A stretch of 64,000 nucleotides of DNA from Adiantum capillus-veneris (Eukaryota > Streptophyta > Polypodiopsida > Polypodiales > Pteridaceae). The stretch is taken from the NCBI GenBank assembly GCA_014529385.2, contig CM043967.1, forward strand, positions 85,446,778-85,510,777. Reading direction: 5' to 3'. The notes under the pieces were generated by a model. The model saw only the letters and a program-made list of their open reading frames with translations, had not been told where the DNA came from and did no database searches. Made by a program: the position numbers and the translations under genes. Shown in pieces: positions 1-12,900 of the stretch. How positions within the stretch are numbered: position 1 is the stretch's first letter; each line of letters opens with the position of its first letter.

Positions 1-951
1 CTTTTTTTAAATTTTCAAAGAGGACCTAACCTAGGGTAGTAATAGATTACATGTGTGAAATTTCAAGTGAAGTTTTGGACTTGAATAGCCACTTGATTTG
101 CATCAGAAACTGCCAGACATAGAAATTGCTTGAAAATTGAGCTATATCCAAAAATTGTAAAAACTTATTCAAAGCTTATTTAACATACACTTGACCAATG
201 GGAATCAACAAAAGTGAAAAATAATGCTTTTTTGAGCCCATAGATAATAAGAATGCTTTTTATCTCTTGGTATCTAGAGAGTTTATTTTGACCTTTTTGG
301 TTTCCAAGGGTAGAACACCAATTGCACAGATAGCCTAAAAAATTTGGAGTTATTTGGATATTGATTGCTATTAGAAACTGGGTTTTTAAGAATTGAAGGT
401 TGCAAACAGGTCCTTTGGCTACTTTTGCAAAATCAGTACTGAAAATTTTGACCAAGAATCCTTGGAGTATGTGGTTAGAGTCAATGTCCATACCAAAGAA
501 TTTGAAGAGGAGATTAGAGCCAATAAACAGGAAACTTTCTACATGAACCAAAATGCAATGCAATACTTAAAGATTGGAGATTCTGACACTGTGGGACAAA
601 TGGGGGTTGGAAGTCGATACATTGATTCCAAATATGACCACCAAAGAGGGACCACCAGCATTAGAGCTAAAAGGATATGACCACGTTGATGTCAAACCTC
701 TAAAGCACATTTTGACCGATAACCCTAAACTAGGATTCTATTGTTGGGAGGACAATAACGTAACAAGTTTGTTGTGGATAGATAACGCAAAACCAAGGTA
801 ATCAACACCTTTAAAAATCATGTATATTTTCAAGATAAGGGAGAAAAACCTTCTTGTGCATCTCTTTAGGGATTGCGATAACAATCACTTGGTTATCATG
901 ACTCCAAAAGAGGTTGAATGAACCAAATATCAGAGATACTCAATTAGAGAT
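1..951. other. No recognisable gene
   Basis: AT-rich sequence. Short open frames on both strands, for example 393-680 on + and 180-563 on -, overlap one another and contain no motif I recognise. The region may be more decayed retroelement, since gag-like sequence begins just downstream, but I cannot support a specific call. Confidence 0.5.
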
Positions 952-1760
952 ATGATCATGGGGATGGGACTTTCTATAGACCAAAAATTTGGATCAATAG
1001 AAAGATCTTTTAGTAGCATGACCAATCAACGGGGCGGTGCAACCCAAGGAGCCCACCACAATGATGAGAATTGGGTGAGAGGTGCAAAAACCACCAGAAA
1101 TCAAAGACGATCGGGTGGGATGAGAAGAGGGCCAAATGAGTCACCATTACGAAGCAACTGGTTTGAAGGCCTAGACAAAGGACCACCAGCCAAAAGAGAG
1201 AGTTTTGAGCATAATCAAAGAGTCAAACCAAGTAATTATGAGAAATGGGTCAAGAAATACACTGGATCTAGGGATCCATATGACAATTTAGCAAGCTTCA
1301 AGTAAGTGCTAAGAGCAGATTGAATATCAAACTTTTATACTTAGTTTGAGGGATTTGGAATGACCCTAGAAGGTAAGACTTTGACATGGTTTCAAACCAT
1401 ACCTCCTAAATCCATTACAGATCTGTCGACATTGGCTAAAAGATTTATTGCTACTTGCTCAAAAATGGAAATTAAGCACGATACAAAAGCATAGATCTAT
1501 AGTTTCGAGGAAAAACAAGGAGAGTTTGTGAGGAATTATGTTAATAGAATGAGGTAGTACATTGGCAGATGTCCAAAGTTGGAAATTCTAGCAAAGGAGA
1601 GGATTGTCTCATTCTTCCTTGAAAGATTACTCAATGAGGAGTTGCATGCTATATTGCATAGCAAGAAACACACCACCCTGGAAGCATGAATCTTGGATTC
1701 TATAGACTTGGGGGACAACTACAAAATTTTTAGTGAAGAAAGCACTGAAAAAGATACACA
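952..1760 (+). pseudogene. Decayed Ty3/Gypsy gag fragment
   Basis: The sense frame is broken by several stops (for example near 1320, 1490 and 1557). Residues decoded from about 1355-1700 resemble a Retrotrans_gag domain: an LEGKTLTWFQ-like helix, then LAKRF, then an FVRNYVNRM-like stretch and a leucine-rich end, in the spacing usual for plant Gypsy Gag. The 952-1305 frame upstream is basic and Gly/Arg-rich and could be the Gag N-terminus. No LTR or pol sequence is attached, so this is an isolated old remnant. The family assignment is by motif memory only. Confidence 0.5.
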
Positions 1761-2172
1761 GAGCAAGCGAACCACATCTATTGTGCCAGCACAAGTAGAA
1801 CCCACTATGGGAGCTCCAATGAATGCCATTTGGTTTCTCTTTTCTTATTTAAGAAGAGAGATCCTTAAGCTGTCCATGAAAGGTTGGACATGCTCATTGC
1901 AAGAGGGTAAGTGGGACAGGTATCTATTATCTTGGTTGAAAAGGACTTAGTTTGAGGTACATCGTTGGGAACTAAAGACTTAATAATGGAATCTCGGGTC
2001 TTGCCTTTGGCTTAACCATTATTGAGCTACTAGCGAGGTCAACAAGAACCATAAATCAACCAAGAAATGTTAGAACCTCTCCACTACTCTTTGCAATCAA
2101 TAGTCTCTAAACCACGGATGTGGCTACTTGAGAGCTAATTTTCAAAGGTAAAGAAGAGTAGAAACTGAGGTT

Positions 2173-3443
2173 TTGGGTACCAAAGCACAAAGTAGCATAT
2201 ACATAAGGTTAGTTAGCATGTCTGACAATAACAAAGAGAGTAGAATGAATATTGCTAATTTTGATTTTGCACATGAAGGTGCTCTTGATGATGCCCCAAT
2301 GTTTGTGAACTATCTTGTTACTAGGTTGCAACAAGCTATAGGCATCCCTGCCCTGCAAGCCGAAGTTACCCAACAACTTTGTGCTTATGGGATTTCCCTA
2401 CCTCTCCAAGAAGAGAGAGATCTCAGGAAGCCTCTTGTTGAGACTTCCAAAAAAAAGACTCTCTCTCCGATATGAGAAGAGGAGGAATCCAATGAACGAG
2501 AAAGAAGTGAATCTTTGAATTCTCTAATGATGTGGCTCCATGAAGACGGTGGTCTTGACAAGAAAAGATCATTCTATAGTCCTTGTCCTCCTCATTCCAA
2601 AAGTGAAGAGAGGAAACAAAGGAATGAAAAGGCAAGAAAGAGGTCACTCTCTTCTCCTTCTTCTTCACCTTCCTCCTTTTCCAACAAAAGCAACGGTTAT
2701 TCTCCTAGAGAATACAAGAGGAGAGGACATCGCAAATCCTATCCTGCTTGGAAAAGGTCCCACAAGCTTAAGAAGTTCAAAGAGGGAGGAAAGAGTATCT
2801 CTTTTCTCACCTATGATGGCACCTCTGAGACAAAGTATTGGCCTTCATCCAACAATTTGATGTGGCCTTTGGAGACAAGGGATTCATTGAATCCTCCAAG
2901 CTACGTCATGTAGCTATGCACTTTTAGAAATATGCTCGTCAATGGTGAGCTAGCCTTTGTGGAAAGTATGTAGACAAGTTTTGGGACTTACATGTCAAAG
3001 CTACAGTCTTTTGAAAGATAGACTTTGCCGAGGAAAAGCAGCAAATTTGTGGGATTACCTAAAGAAATGGCTGAGTATGTCAACTCCCAATGGCCCAGTT
3101 CTATCACCAAAGTCATCCACCACACTATTGTGAAATCTCATATTCCAACAAGGGGCTAAAAGGAATGCCAAGCCCATGGAAAACAAAGATCAAAATGATG
3201 CAAAGGGGAAGAACAATGCTCAAAGTTCTTCCCAAGGCAATTCCAAATAACAACAAGACCAAGGAGAGAGGAGTTTACAAAGGTAAAAACAAACTCTCTC
3301 CTGAAGAGCTAGAGGCTTGTCGTAAAGAACACAAATGCTTTAAGTGTGGGGAGCAAGGACATGGCTATCGTTCTTGCCCCAAAAGAAATGCCAGCAATGA
3401 GACTTCTAGAGCTTCCACGGTCAAAGCTCCAAAAGAGGATGCT
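2173..3443 (+). pseudogene. Gypsy P gag remnant (decayed)
   Basis: This is the 5' coding part of an old Ty3/Gypsy copy, broken over several frames. Frame 2173-2475 holds an acidic N-terminal Gag segment. Frame 2515-2913 holds a Ser/Lys-rich stretch followed by FKEGGKSISF, matching the start of the Gag core in the better-preserved Gypsy elements of this window (FKEGGHSIKF in G1 and G2). A zinc knuckle, CFKCGEQGHGYRSC, is decoded near 3335-3380. Gag would package element RNA; this copy cannot, because of stops and frameshifts. Confidence 0.65.
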
Positions 3444-3445
3444 CA

Positions 3446-3904
3446 TTGCAAAGGATCATCCCTTTCATATGCTTGGGGGAAGGTGAGGGAACATGCCTTC
3501 ATCCTATTGATCATGGTTCCCTCCTCTATGACAATAGGCTATGTGTTACTCACTCTCTTCGTGAGAAAGTGATGTATGAATCCCATGCTCCTCCCTATGT
3601 GGGGCATCGAGGGATTCAACCTACCCTTCATGGAGTAGAGACATATTTCTATTGGGCTACCATGAAGACGAACATACAAGACTATGTGTCAAAATGTGTG
3701 GTATGCCAAAAGACAAAGTATGATAGGGGGAAGCAACCTAGATTGCTCCAACCTTTGCCAATTCCTAATTCACCATGGGAGAGCATATCCTATCTTTGGA
3801 TTGCTCAAAGCGCATCCATGGGAATACGGGAATATGGACAATAGTAGACAGGTTTAGTAAACAAGCACATCTTATACCTATCAAAAAGATTATCAAGGCA
3901 CACC
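3446..3904 (+). pseudogene. Gypsy P integrase N-terminal half
   Basis: The frame encodes the H2C2 zinc-binding region of a Gypsy integrase (VGHRGIQPTLHGVETYFYW, then CVVCQKTK) and the start of the catalytic core. It follows the Gag zinc knuckle directly, so the protease, reverse transcriptase and RNase H expected between them are missing: a large internal deletion. The reading is cut at 3908 by Copia1 and resumes at 9091. Confidence 0.7.
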
Positions 3905-3908
3905 AAAT

Positions 3909-4136
3909 TGTTACCATATACATGTGGTAGTGATGTGTGTGAACACACTAGGACCGCCGAGGCATTTTTTCCCTCTTTAGGAGGTTTTTTCCCCCGTGCA
4001 TTGATATATATGCCCATCACTCTAGGGCTATCTATCTTTCCATTGCACACTAAGTAACACACTCTCTATTGTGTGCCTTGAGCTTCCTTTGTCTTCTCCC
4101 AGCTGTGTGTGTTTCTCTGCAACCCTAATTCCAACA
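3909..4136 (+). repeat. Copia1 5' LTR
   Basis: 228 bp, starting TGTTACCATA and ending CCTAATTCCAACA. It matches the copy at 8858-9085 except for about six substitutions. Confidence 0.93.
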
Positions 4137-4138
4137 AT

Positions 4139-4150
4139 TGGTATCAGAGC
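4139..4150 (+). other. Copia1 primer-binding site
   Basis: TGGTATCAGAGC begins three bases after the 5' LTR. It is complementary to the 3' end of plant initiator methionine tRNA, the usual primer of Copia and many Gypsy elements. Confidence 0.9.
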
Positions 4151-4498
4151 AGGTCACGTCCTCCCAGGCTTAGTCGCCAGCTGCTCCAGCACACGCCTGC
4201 TCACCTTCTCCAATTTCAGTGAGCTTTGGCGAGCGTTCGCAGATCGACAAAAATTTTGGGTAAGCTCGAAGAGCTTGGTCTGCTCAGAATTTTGATTTGG
4301 GCTCATTTCGGCCTCCGTTTCCACTACAGGCAGTACTGCATAGGCTATTTCGTCATTTTGTGCAGAATTTTTGTTAGTGCCGTTTTCTGCATAACAGGTG
4401 CCTTACGGTCTTCTATGGTTTGTGCTATATAGCACAGGTTGTTCCTGCTCCGTTTCTCCTATTTTCGGGCAGTTTTCACATCAGGTGCAGCATTTACT

Positions 4499-7400
4499 AT
4501 GGCTGACAACAACAACACAGATGTGTTCAAGATGTTTGTTGCTGAGGACAGGTTGGATGGGGACAACTACCCTATGTGGGTTTATATGATGCAACATGTT
4601 CTTGTGTCAAAGGGTGTCTGGAACATTGTGCAGGGCATTGATGTACGTCCTGGTTCTGAGGATGTAGGCGATGTTGAGAATGTTGCAGGTCTTGTTGCAA
4701 GGATTGAAGCTGTTAGAGTTATTTTGCCTACGACAGAACAAGCTTGTTGGGATGTTAAGGATGCGTAGGCTCATGCATTGATTGCGTTGTCTGTGAAGCG
4801 CACCATTGTTCCTCACATCCGTTCTGCAAAATCTGCAAAACAGGCTTGGGATATTCTAGCAGGTCTTTATGCAAGCCGCAATGAGGCTAAAATTGCTTTG
4901 CTACGTAAAGAGCTGGAGTCGAAGATTATGCATGAGGAAGATGATATGGACACTTTCCTTGCTAGTGTCAAGGATATCAATGAGCAACTTATTTCTGCAG
5001 GTGAAGTCATTTCAGACAGTTCCCTTGTGCAAACGGTTCTTGATGCCTTACCAGATTCCTACCAGACATTTGCTAGTACTTGGAGACTGATGACCCAAGG
5101 AAATCCTGAAGTTGTCAAGTTTGATGCATTATGCACATTGCTGTTGCAAGAGTCACTTTCTAGAAAAAACAGGACTAGGCAGCGTGCAGTTGAACAGGCC
5201 TTTATTGCTTCTCAAAGAAAGGGTGGTAACAGTAATGCAGCCACTTCTTATGGTTCTGCTGCGAGTGGCAAAAATTATGTTCCTAATGCTTCTGCTGGCA
5301 GTACTTCGTCTGGCAATTCTGGTGATAAGGGCAAAAAGAAGATGCGTTGCCATTATTGTAAAGCGAATGATCACTTGATCAAGTCGTGTCCTAAGTTGAA
5401 GGCCAAAGAGGCTAAGAAGAAAGAGGGTGGTTCCACTGCAAATGTTGGTTCCACTACAAATGCAGCCATTGTTGAGTCTTCTGTGAAAGGAGACTGTGTT
5501 GCTGATGTTGATGCAGAATGGGCTTTTAGCGCAGAGTGCACTTACAATCCTGTTGTCCATGATGCATGCTTGTCAGTTGCTGCAGATTCACATGTGTGGT
5601 ATTTCGACAGTGGTGCTACAAAGCACATTACCTCACATCATGAATTGTTTACCTCTCTCGAGTCTGTCCCTCATGGGAATTCAGTCACTTGTGCCAACAA
5701 CGCCTCTTATCCAGTTCAGGGAGTTGGAAAGATTGTGCTCACTGCTGCTAATGGCAATTCCTTCACACTTGTTGATGCACTTTATGTACCTGGGATCAAG
5801 AAGAATCTCTTATCTGTATCCGCACTTGCTGGACTTGGACTTGTAGTCAAATTTGTGGATGACAGATGTACAGTTCGTGATCTCAGTTTTGGTGATGAAA
5901 TTGTTGCATCTGGGCTTTTGTGCCGTGGGCTATATAAGCTCGCTTTGTATGACAAGTGTGGGCAAAATTTTGCAAATGCTGTTGCAGATTCAAGGGCTAT
6001 TTCAGATGCAAAACTTTGGCATGCACGTTTTGGTCATCTAAATTTTGCCAGTTTGCTGCGTTTACAAAAATCTGATATGGTTGGTTCTTTGCCACCTCTT
6101 AAAGCACCTTTCAAACATGTTTGTGAAGGCTGTATTTTGGGTAAGATGCAGCGTTCTAAGTTTCCAAAGGATGGTTCAGTTCGGACCACATGCAGGTTGC
6201 AGCTTGTGCATAGTGATGTTTGTGGGCCCATGCAAACTCCGTCCTTGGGCAATTACCTGTACTTCATGACTTTCATTGATGATTACTCCAGGCATGCATG
6301 GGTATTTCCGCTTAAAGCGAAGTTCGAAGTTTTTATGTGCTTCAAACAATTTCTGGCTATGGCTGAAAATGTCTCGAAATGTACTATGGGCACCCTCCGT
6401 TCCGATCGAGGGGGGGAGTATATGTCTCATGAATTTAATGCATTTCTGGCTAGTCGTGGGATAAAACACCAATGTACAGTGCCTTATACACCTCAGCAAA
6501 ATGGTGTTGCTGAGAGGAAAAACAGGTCACTTACGGAAATGGCACGATGTATGGTCAAAAGTCAAGCTTTGCCACATTCTTTTGGCTTGAGGCCATCATG
6601 TGTGCCACTTATGTACTTAACAGGTGTCCTACGAAAGCTTTGCACTCTATTACTCCATATGAAGCATGGCATGATAGAAAGCCTTCTAGTGAGCACATGC
6701 GTGTTTTTGGCCGTTTGGCATATGCTTTGGTGCCACAAGTGCAGCACAAAAAATTGGATGATAAGGCTGTCAAATGTATTTTTGTTGGTTATAGTGCTGA
6801 AAGCAAAGGTTACAGGTTGTATCATCCGCAAACAAAACGTATTCTAGTTTCTCGGGATGTAGTGTTTGTGGAAGATTCTGTTCAGCCCTTGCTGTCATGT
6901 ACTAGAGACAGTAATGTAAGCTCACAGGACATTTATGACACTTTGTTGCCTCTTTTCAGTGGTGGAAATACGAATGTAAGTTCCAATGAGGCAAATGTAC
7001 AGCCTATGGGGGTTTCTGAAAATGTTTTAGATCAGCCTATTACTGATGCAGATGTACATGATGTACTTGATGAGGAAAGGGCTGAAAATGAGCAGGCTAG
7101 AGGTATGCCAAAATGGTTGGTGCACACTTTGCGTGACAGTAAATTGGATGCACCTTTGTCTAGTCGTACTCGTTCAGGCTCTCGCCATGCATCTTATGCA
7201 TCAAATTGTTATGCTTTGGCTATGTCTAGTTTACATGATGTTGAGGAGCCTCTGTCTTTTGATGAAGCACAAAATTCAGAAAATTGGATGGCTACCATGC
7301 AATCAGAATATGATGCACTTATAGAAAATGACACATGGACTTTATGTGATTTGCCTCCTGGCAAAAATGCCATTGGTACAAAGTGGGTTTACAAGTTGAA

Positions 7401-8782
7401 ACGCAAACCGGATGGTGAGATCGATCGCCATAAGGCTCGACTTGTTGCAAAGGGTTATGCACAACAAAAAGGCATAGATTATGAAGAGACTTTTGCTCCC
7501 ACTTGTCGTATGACTACTGTACGTTTTCTATGTGCATTGGCAGCTCATTTTGGTTGGGATGTACATCAATCAGACATTGTTACTCCTTTCTTGAATGGTG
7601 ACATATTTGAGGAAGTTTATGTAACGCATCCTCGCGGTTTTGTCATAAAAGGACAAGAGGACAAAGTGTGCAGATGTAAGAAGGCTTTGTATGGGTTGAA
7701 GCAATCTCCTCGTGCTTGGTATGAGAAAGCTGACACTCATTTGGTCAAACAAAGCTTTCGTAACAGTCCAACAAAAAGCACATTGTATGTAAAGCGTGAG
7801 GGTGATGTATTTCTCATCGTGGTTCTTTATGTTGATGATTTGCTGATCACTGGACCAAATGATAGACATATTGCTGAATTTAAGGCTGATTTGAATGCTA
7901 CTTTCAAGATGAAAGATTTGGGGCTGTTGCATCATTACTTGGGTATACAGTTTAAGAAGTGTGATGGTGGTATTGCCTTGTGTCAGAAAAGTTACATAGA
8001 GACATTGCTATGTAAGTTTGGACTTGAGGATTGCAAACCTATTGCCACTCCCATGGAAACAGGTTTGAAGTTGAGTCTACATGATGCTGGCGATCCTGCT
8101 GATGTCACTCTTTACCAAACTGCTGTTGGCTGCCTCATTTATGTATGCAACACGAGGCCGGATATTCAGTTTGCAGTCTCACAGGTCAACAGATTTATGC
8201 ATAGCCCAGGGTCTAAGCATTGGCAGGATGTCAAGAGGATTTTCCGCTACCTTAGTGGCACTTTACATCTTGGCTTGTTTTATCCCAAGGGGGGATCATT
8301 TCCTCCAGACTTACATGCTTTTTCGGACTCAGATTGGGCTGGTTGGTTTGACACGAGAGTGTCCACAAGTGGTTTTTGTTTCATGCTTGGCAGTTCATGT
8401 ATATCATGGTTGAGCAAGAAGCAACCTACTGTGGCCACTTCGAGTTGTGAGGCTGAGTACAGGGCAGTCTTCACAGCTACTCTCAAGTGTATGGCTCAGA
8501 CGCCTTATGGCTGATTTGGGTGTTGGACAGGACACTGCCAACACTATCTACACTGACAGTCAGAGCGCATTGGCAGTTGCGAGGAACCCAATTTTTCATG
8601 CTCGCACAAAGCACATTGAGGTGCATTACCACTATGTTAGGGAGAGGCTCTCAGCAGGAGAGATCAGCTTGGCTTATGTGCCAACACAGGACAACCTTGC
8701 AGATCTTTTCACAAAGGCATTGTCTCGTGAGAAGCTTGAAGCTTTCCGCAAAGCTTTGGGCTTACTCCCCTTTGTGGACTGA
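4499..8782 (+). pseudogene. Copia1 gag-pol polyprotein, nearly intact
   Basis: The polyprotein starts at ATG 4499. Domains in order: Gag; zinc knuckle CHYCKANDHLIKSC (about 5347-5388); aspartic protease FDSGATKHIT (about 5602); GAG-pre-integrase LWHARFGHLNF (about 6013); integrase with CEGCILGKM and the D-D-E core (about 6120-6560); RT with catalytic YVDD at 7828-7839; RNase H (about 8320-8760) with TSSCEAEYRA and LADLFTKAL. Three lesions are visible: an in-frame TAG at 4766-4768, a frameshift near 6580 between two integrase segments, and a frameshift near 8490 inside RNase H. All active-site motifs I checked are present, so loss of function comes from these lesions. The whole reading lies between its LTRs. 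Confidence 0.9.
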
Positions 8783-8847
8783 TCTTGTCCTCAGGGCATG
8801 GCACTTCCCTTTACTCATGTGCCAGATCTCGTTCACCGCATCACTCC

Positions 8848-8857
8848 AGGGGGGATT
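8848..8857 (+). other. Copia1 polypurine tract
   Basis: AGGGGGGATT abuts the 3' LTR and is the expected plus-strand priming site. Confidence 0.8.
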
Positions 8858-9085
8858 TGTTACCATATACATGTGGTAGTGATGTGTGTGAACACACTAG
8901 GACCGCCCGGGCATTTTTTCCCTCTTTAGGAGGTTTTTTCCCCCGTGCATTGATATATACGCCCATCACTCTAGGGCTATCTATCCTTCCATTGCACACT
9001 ATGTAACACACTCTCTATTGTGTGCCTTGAGCTTCCTTTGTCTTCTCCAAGCTGTGTGTGTTTCTCTGCAACCCTAATTCCAACA
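8858..9085 (+). repeat. Copia1 3' LTR
   Basis: 228 bp, TG...CA, followed by the CAAAT target duplication. Differences from the 5' LTR include the GCCGAGG/GCCCGGG pair, two T/C changes, one A/T and one C/A. Confidence 0.93.
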
Positions 9086-9902
9086 CAAATGGCAACCATG
9101 GCTTGCCAAAATCAATCGTTTCGGATAGAGATCCTCGAATGACTAGTTTTTTTTGGAAGGGTCTCTTTGAGAATCTAGGTACTAGGCTTAATATCTCCTC
9201 GGCCTATCACCCACAACAAATGACAAAGGGGAAATAGCCAACCTTACAATTCTAGATCTACGTAAGACCTATGTTACTGAAGTAGATCAACGTTTCCAAT
9301 GGAAAAAGTACTTACCTCTTGTAGAGTATGCGTACAATAACACTGTCCATAATACCGGGAAGGCACCTTTCAAAATCATTGAAGGAAGGCCTAAAAGTCC
9401 CTTGCTACTTAAGGTACATGGGAAGATCTTCGTTGTCAATGAGTATAGCCGAGACCTACAAGAATTTTTCCAAAATATTGAGGAGGCTATATCCATCTCG
9501 CAACAAAGGCAAATGGTTGTTGCTAACAAGCATAGAAGGGCCTTAGCTTTCAAGGAAAATGATTGGTTCCTACTCAAATTTCCCAAGGCTTGATTGAGGC
9601 AGACTATGGGCCAAAATCCTATGGGCCACCAAAAGTATTATGTTAAACTAGCAAAAAGATATTATGGTCCTTTTCAAATCCTAAAACCAATCAATGAGAT
9701 GGCCTATCAACTTAAGTTGCCCAACCATTGGCTCATTCATGATGCTTTTCATGTGAGCCTACTTAAGCCTTACAAAGGAGACTCACCACAAGATCCAATC
9801 ATTGAAGACCTGCTTGAGATCGAAGATCAAGAAGAGGTGCTTCGGCCCGAATCGATTCTTCAACATGAAGACAAGGTAGATGACACTACTTCTTTCTTGT
9901 AA
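9086..9902 (+). pseudogene. Gypsy P integrase C-terminal half
   Basis: This continues the integrase interrupted at 3908. Decoded pieces include a catalytic-core end ([19 protein letters not shown]-like, about 9130-9190), YAYNNTVH (about 9326), and an integrase C-terminal [21 protein letters not shown] segment with a chromodomain-like acidic tail ending at 9902. Stops at 9591 and frame changes show decay. The end of the element (PPT and 3' LTR) could not be placed. Confidence 0.7.
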
Positions 9903-12900
9903 GTTACTTCTTCTTCCTCTTTCCTATCCTCATTCCCTGCTAGCTCTCTCCACCTTCGAAGGTGTTTGAGGTCTTGGGACTGAGGTCGGGGACAAGTTAA
10001 TGGTACCTATCACTGCCATGCTTGTGGTGTATGCAAGTGTTTCTATGGAAAGTGTAAAAGTCAATGATTTTGTGGCAAGTGTAAAAGGCCATCTTTTCTT
10101 CCTCTCTGTCTTTTATCACAATATGGATTGGCTTGTATAATGGATGGATTTCTATAACTGTTTGTATATATGTTATGAAGAAATAAGTAGCCTCTTCTAC
10201 AACCATGACCTTTTGTGTGTGTGTGTGCGCGCTATCCAATTATAGGATTGCATTATGCTATCAAAAATCAATAGCCCTTGCGTGTGTGGTTGTATTGCAT
10301 TGAATCATAGGATGCCCCTTTATTTCAACGTACTTTGGCTTCAAATATGATTGATGACCACTTGCCCCTTTCATATTGACTAATGGTTGTTCCTCCAACT
10401 TCTCATCTCCTATCCTTATAGTGATGGAAAGTAAGGACGGGTGGGAAGAGAGATCTTGTTGGCTGCTTGTGATAGTCATCTTATGATTGGGAGCATGTAT
10501 ATCGTATGAGCATTTGTGTTGTGTAAGCGTGTGTGTATGTGGGTGTGCATAGTTGGTTCAAATTAAATTTTGGGAATAGAGAAGCAGGGATGATGATTGT
10601 GGCCAAATGGGGGGTGGTGTTTTAATGGGAGCATACTTGGAAATGTCTCTTGGACTAGAAATTTTTGAGAATGAAATAAATCTACAACACCACACATGGA
10701 AAGGAGGAGGAAGTGAAGCCTAGGTTGAGTGGTTTGTATTAGCAAGGTTAGGAACTGCTCTACATTAAAGAAAAGTGCCACTTTCAATGCATCTCATGTG
10801 GTGGTCCAAATTCATCAGTGTTTGTTGATATCATAGCTCGGCCTGCTAATGAGCTTGTGGAATCCGAACAGTATCAGTGAAAGCCATGTACTCGTTGCCC
10901 ATAGAATGGTTTTGGTCTCTTGTGTGAAAGACTCTAGTCACGGTCCTTCAATGTAAAGCAAAAATAAGTTTTGTGGTCTAATGTGCATCAAAAGGCTGCT
11001 TACCTTTTCCATCTATTTGTGGGTGCACTTTGGTCAACAAAGGATAAAATGGCTTATTGTAGCAAGGAAGGAGCAATTAAGTGAGTACAAAAAATGAAAT
11101 TAGGATGGGCAACAAAGTTTTGCTCTTGACTACCAAGTGGCATACTTTGTGGTGTAATGCTACTTTGCAAGTGGAAGTTGTGTGATTCTCCTTGAGCTTA
11201 GGAGGATTGTATACAGATTCTTTGTGATGCCATAATAAAACATGTCAATTAGTTGTAAAGAGGCTCACACTTACCAACTTTCTTGTCTGTCGTGTTCTAG
11301 AAGAAAGGTCAATATGGTAATGTATGAGCTTTGATATCCTTCATCTATAGTGAGATATACTACCACTTCCATTGCCTTTGTTGCCTCATCCTCATTACTT
11401 TTTTCTGTTGATTGTGGAACCTGATTCTCCATATCTATGTTATCCCTAAAAAAACACGTCTTCTTGAAGCCTACATACACTATCAAAAAAGTTGAACGAC
11501 TTGATGACCGAGTAAGTTGGGTTGGAATCCCTTCAAAACCCTAGATATAGAGTGAGAGTCTTATTCTCCTCATGCGTGGCAATCAAGCCCTCAAGCATAG
11601 ACACATACAGGTCATGCTCAACAAATAGATCATTATGTGAAATGACGATTGTAGTTACTTGTGGTCATTAATGACAATCAAGTGTTTGATGTCTGCAGTT
11701 AAGTAAGAAACAATGTGAGTCTCCAAAATTGCACCTGCCTACTCTACTATAATGTTTGAATGCAATCAAGAGTAGAATTGTTAGTTCAAGCATTCTCATA
11801 GTCTAATGCTTGTGCTTTGAGCTTTTTCATATCTTGCACTTTTTACTTCTCCAACCAATCTTAATGCAATCTATGACAGGAACCCTTGCGGAGGCACCAT
11901 GGGTCTGGTTTTTCCCAAAAAAAAATTGTGTGTCAAGCTATCATGCTCATAGAGGTCAAGCTGACATAGCTTATTAGTTATTACATCTTCACTTTGCATG
12001 AAGGCATTGAATTCTACTAGAGTTGTGATCGATTTCCCATGCAATCCCTTGTGAATAATTTCTTCACTAGAATCATCATCCCGGCCATAGAGAAAAGATT
12101 GTTTACATGCTCATCATAATGTACATCCTTCAAGAGCTCCCGCTTATTTCTCCATTCAAGCTTAAGCATTTCTTTGGTCTCATTTGTTTGCAAATAGTTA
12201 CGGGTGGGCCTTGAATCAAAGCAAGTTTCCTTGTCAATGCATTATGGATATTATCTTTTTGATTGCCATCTAGATAGTTATGAAAGATGGGTCATTTGTG
12301 GGTCATTTCTCAGTTATATTTTTACTTAGTTTTAAATGGCTCAGACACCAACATACATCCCATATTGTAAGAACTTCTAGCCTTTCTTGATGCAAGGCAG
12401 CTCAAAGGAAGAGGCCAAAGAAACCAAATGATTTGTAAACGGTAGGGCAACCATTTCCACTGTTTGCAGGTTCTAAAGTGAGTGCATGTATGTTGTTTTC
12501 AAGGTATTTAGTGCTTTCATTGGAAAGGTTTCAAAAAGTGCACTTAAGCTTCACCTCAAACTTGCTAGCTTTTTTGATGTGTTATGAGGCAACAATTGCC
12601 AAGAATAAGGTGCTGAAGAAATCGATGGAGATGCAAAGTAGTTAGCCAAACTTAAGACACTTTGATTGCTGCTTTTGTCTAGAGGAGCTCTTGTTCCAAG
12701 TGAAAGTGACCTGATAAACCATACCATTTCTAGCAATGTAGATGTTTTGTAATTTTACATCATAATACAATTGCATATCTAAATGTCCTCCTTTCTTCAT
12801 TTCTTCCCTCATTGTTTGCCAAAAATTATCATAACAAATAGTTTGAATGGAACTACCTACATATTACTTGCTTGGCTCTATGCAATCTTTGGAGAAAACC

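Larger units (their letters stand above)
3909..9085 (+). mobile_element. Complete Ty1/Copia element (Copia1)
   Basis: A 5,177-bp element bounded by two 228-bp LTRs starting TG and ending CA. It is flanked by a perfect 5-bp target duplication CAAAT (3904-3908 and 9086-9090). A primer-binding site for initiator Met-tRNA follows the 5' LTR and a polypurine tract precedes the 3' LTR. The internal gag-pol is in Copia order (Gag, protease, integrase, RT, RNase H). It interrupts the integrase reading of Gypsy P. By my count the LTRs differ at about 6 positions, so the insertion is fairly young. Confidence 0.93.

Noticed and set aside
5153-5560. Minus-strand 135-codon frame
   Set aside because: Antisense shadow of Copia1 gag.
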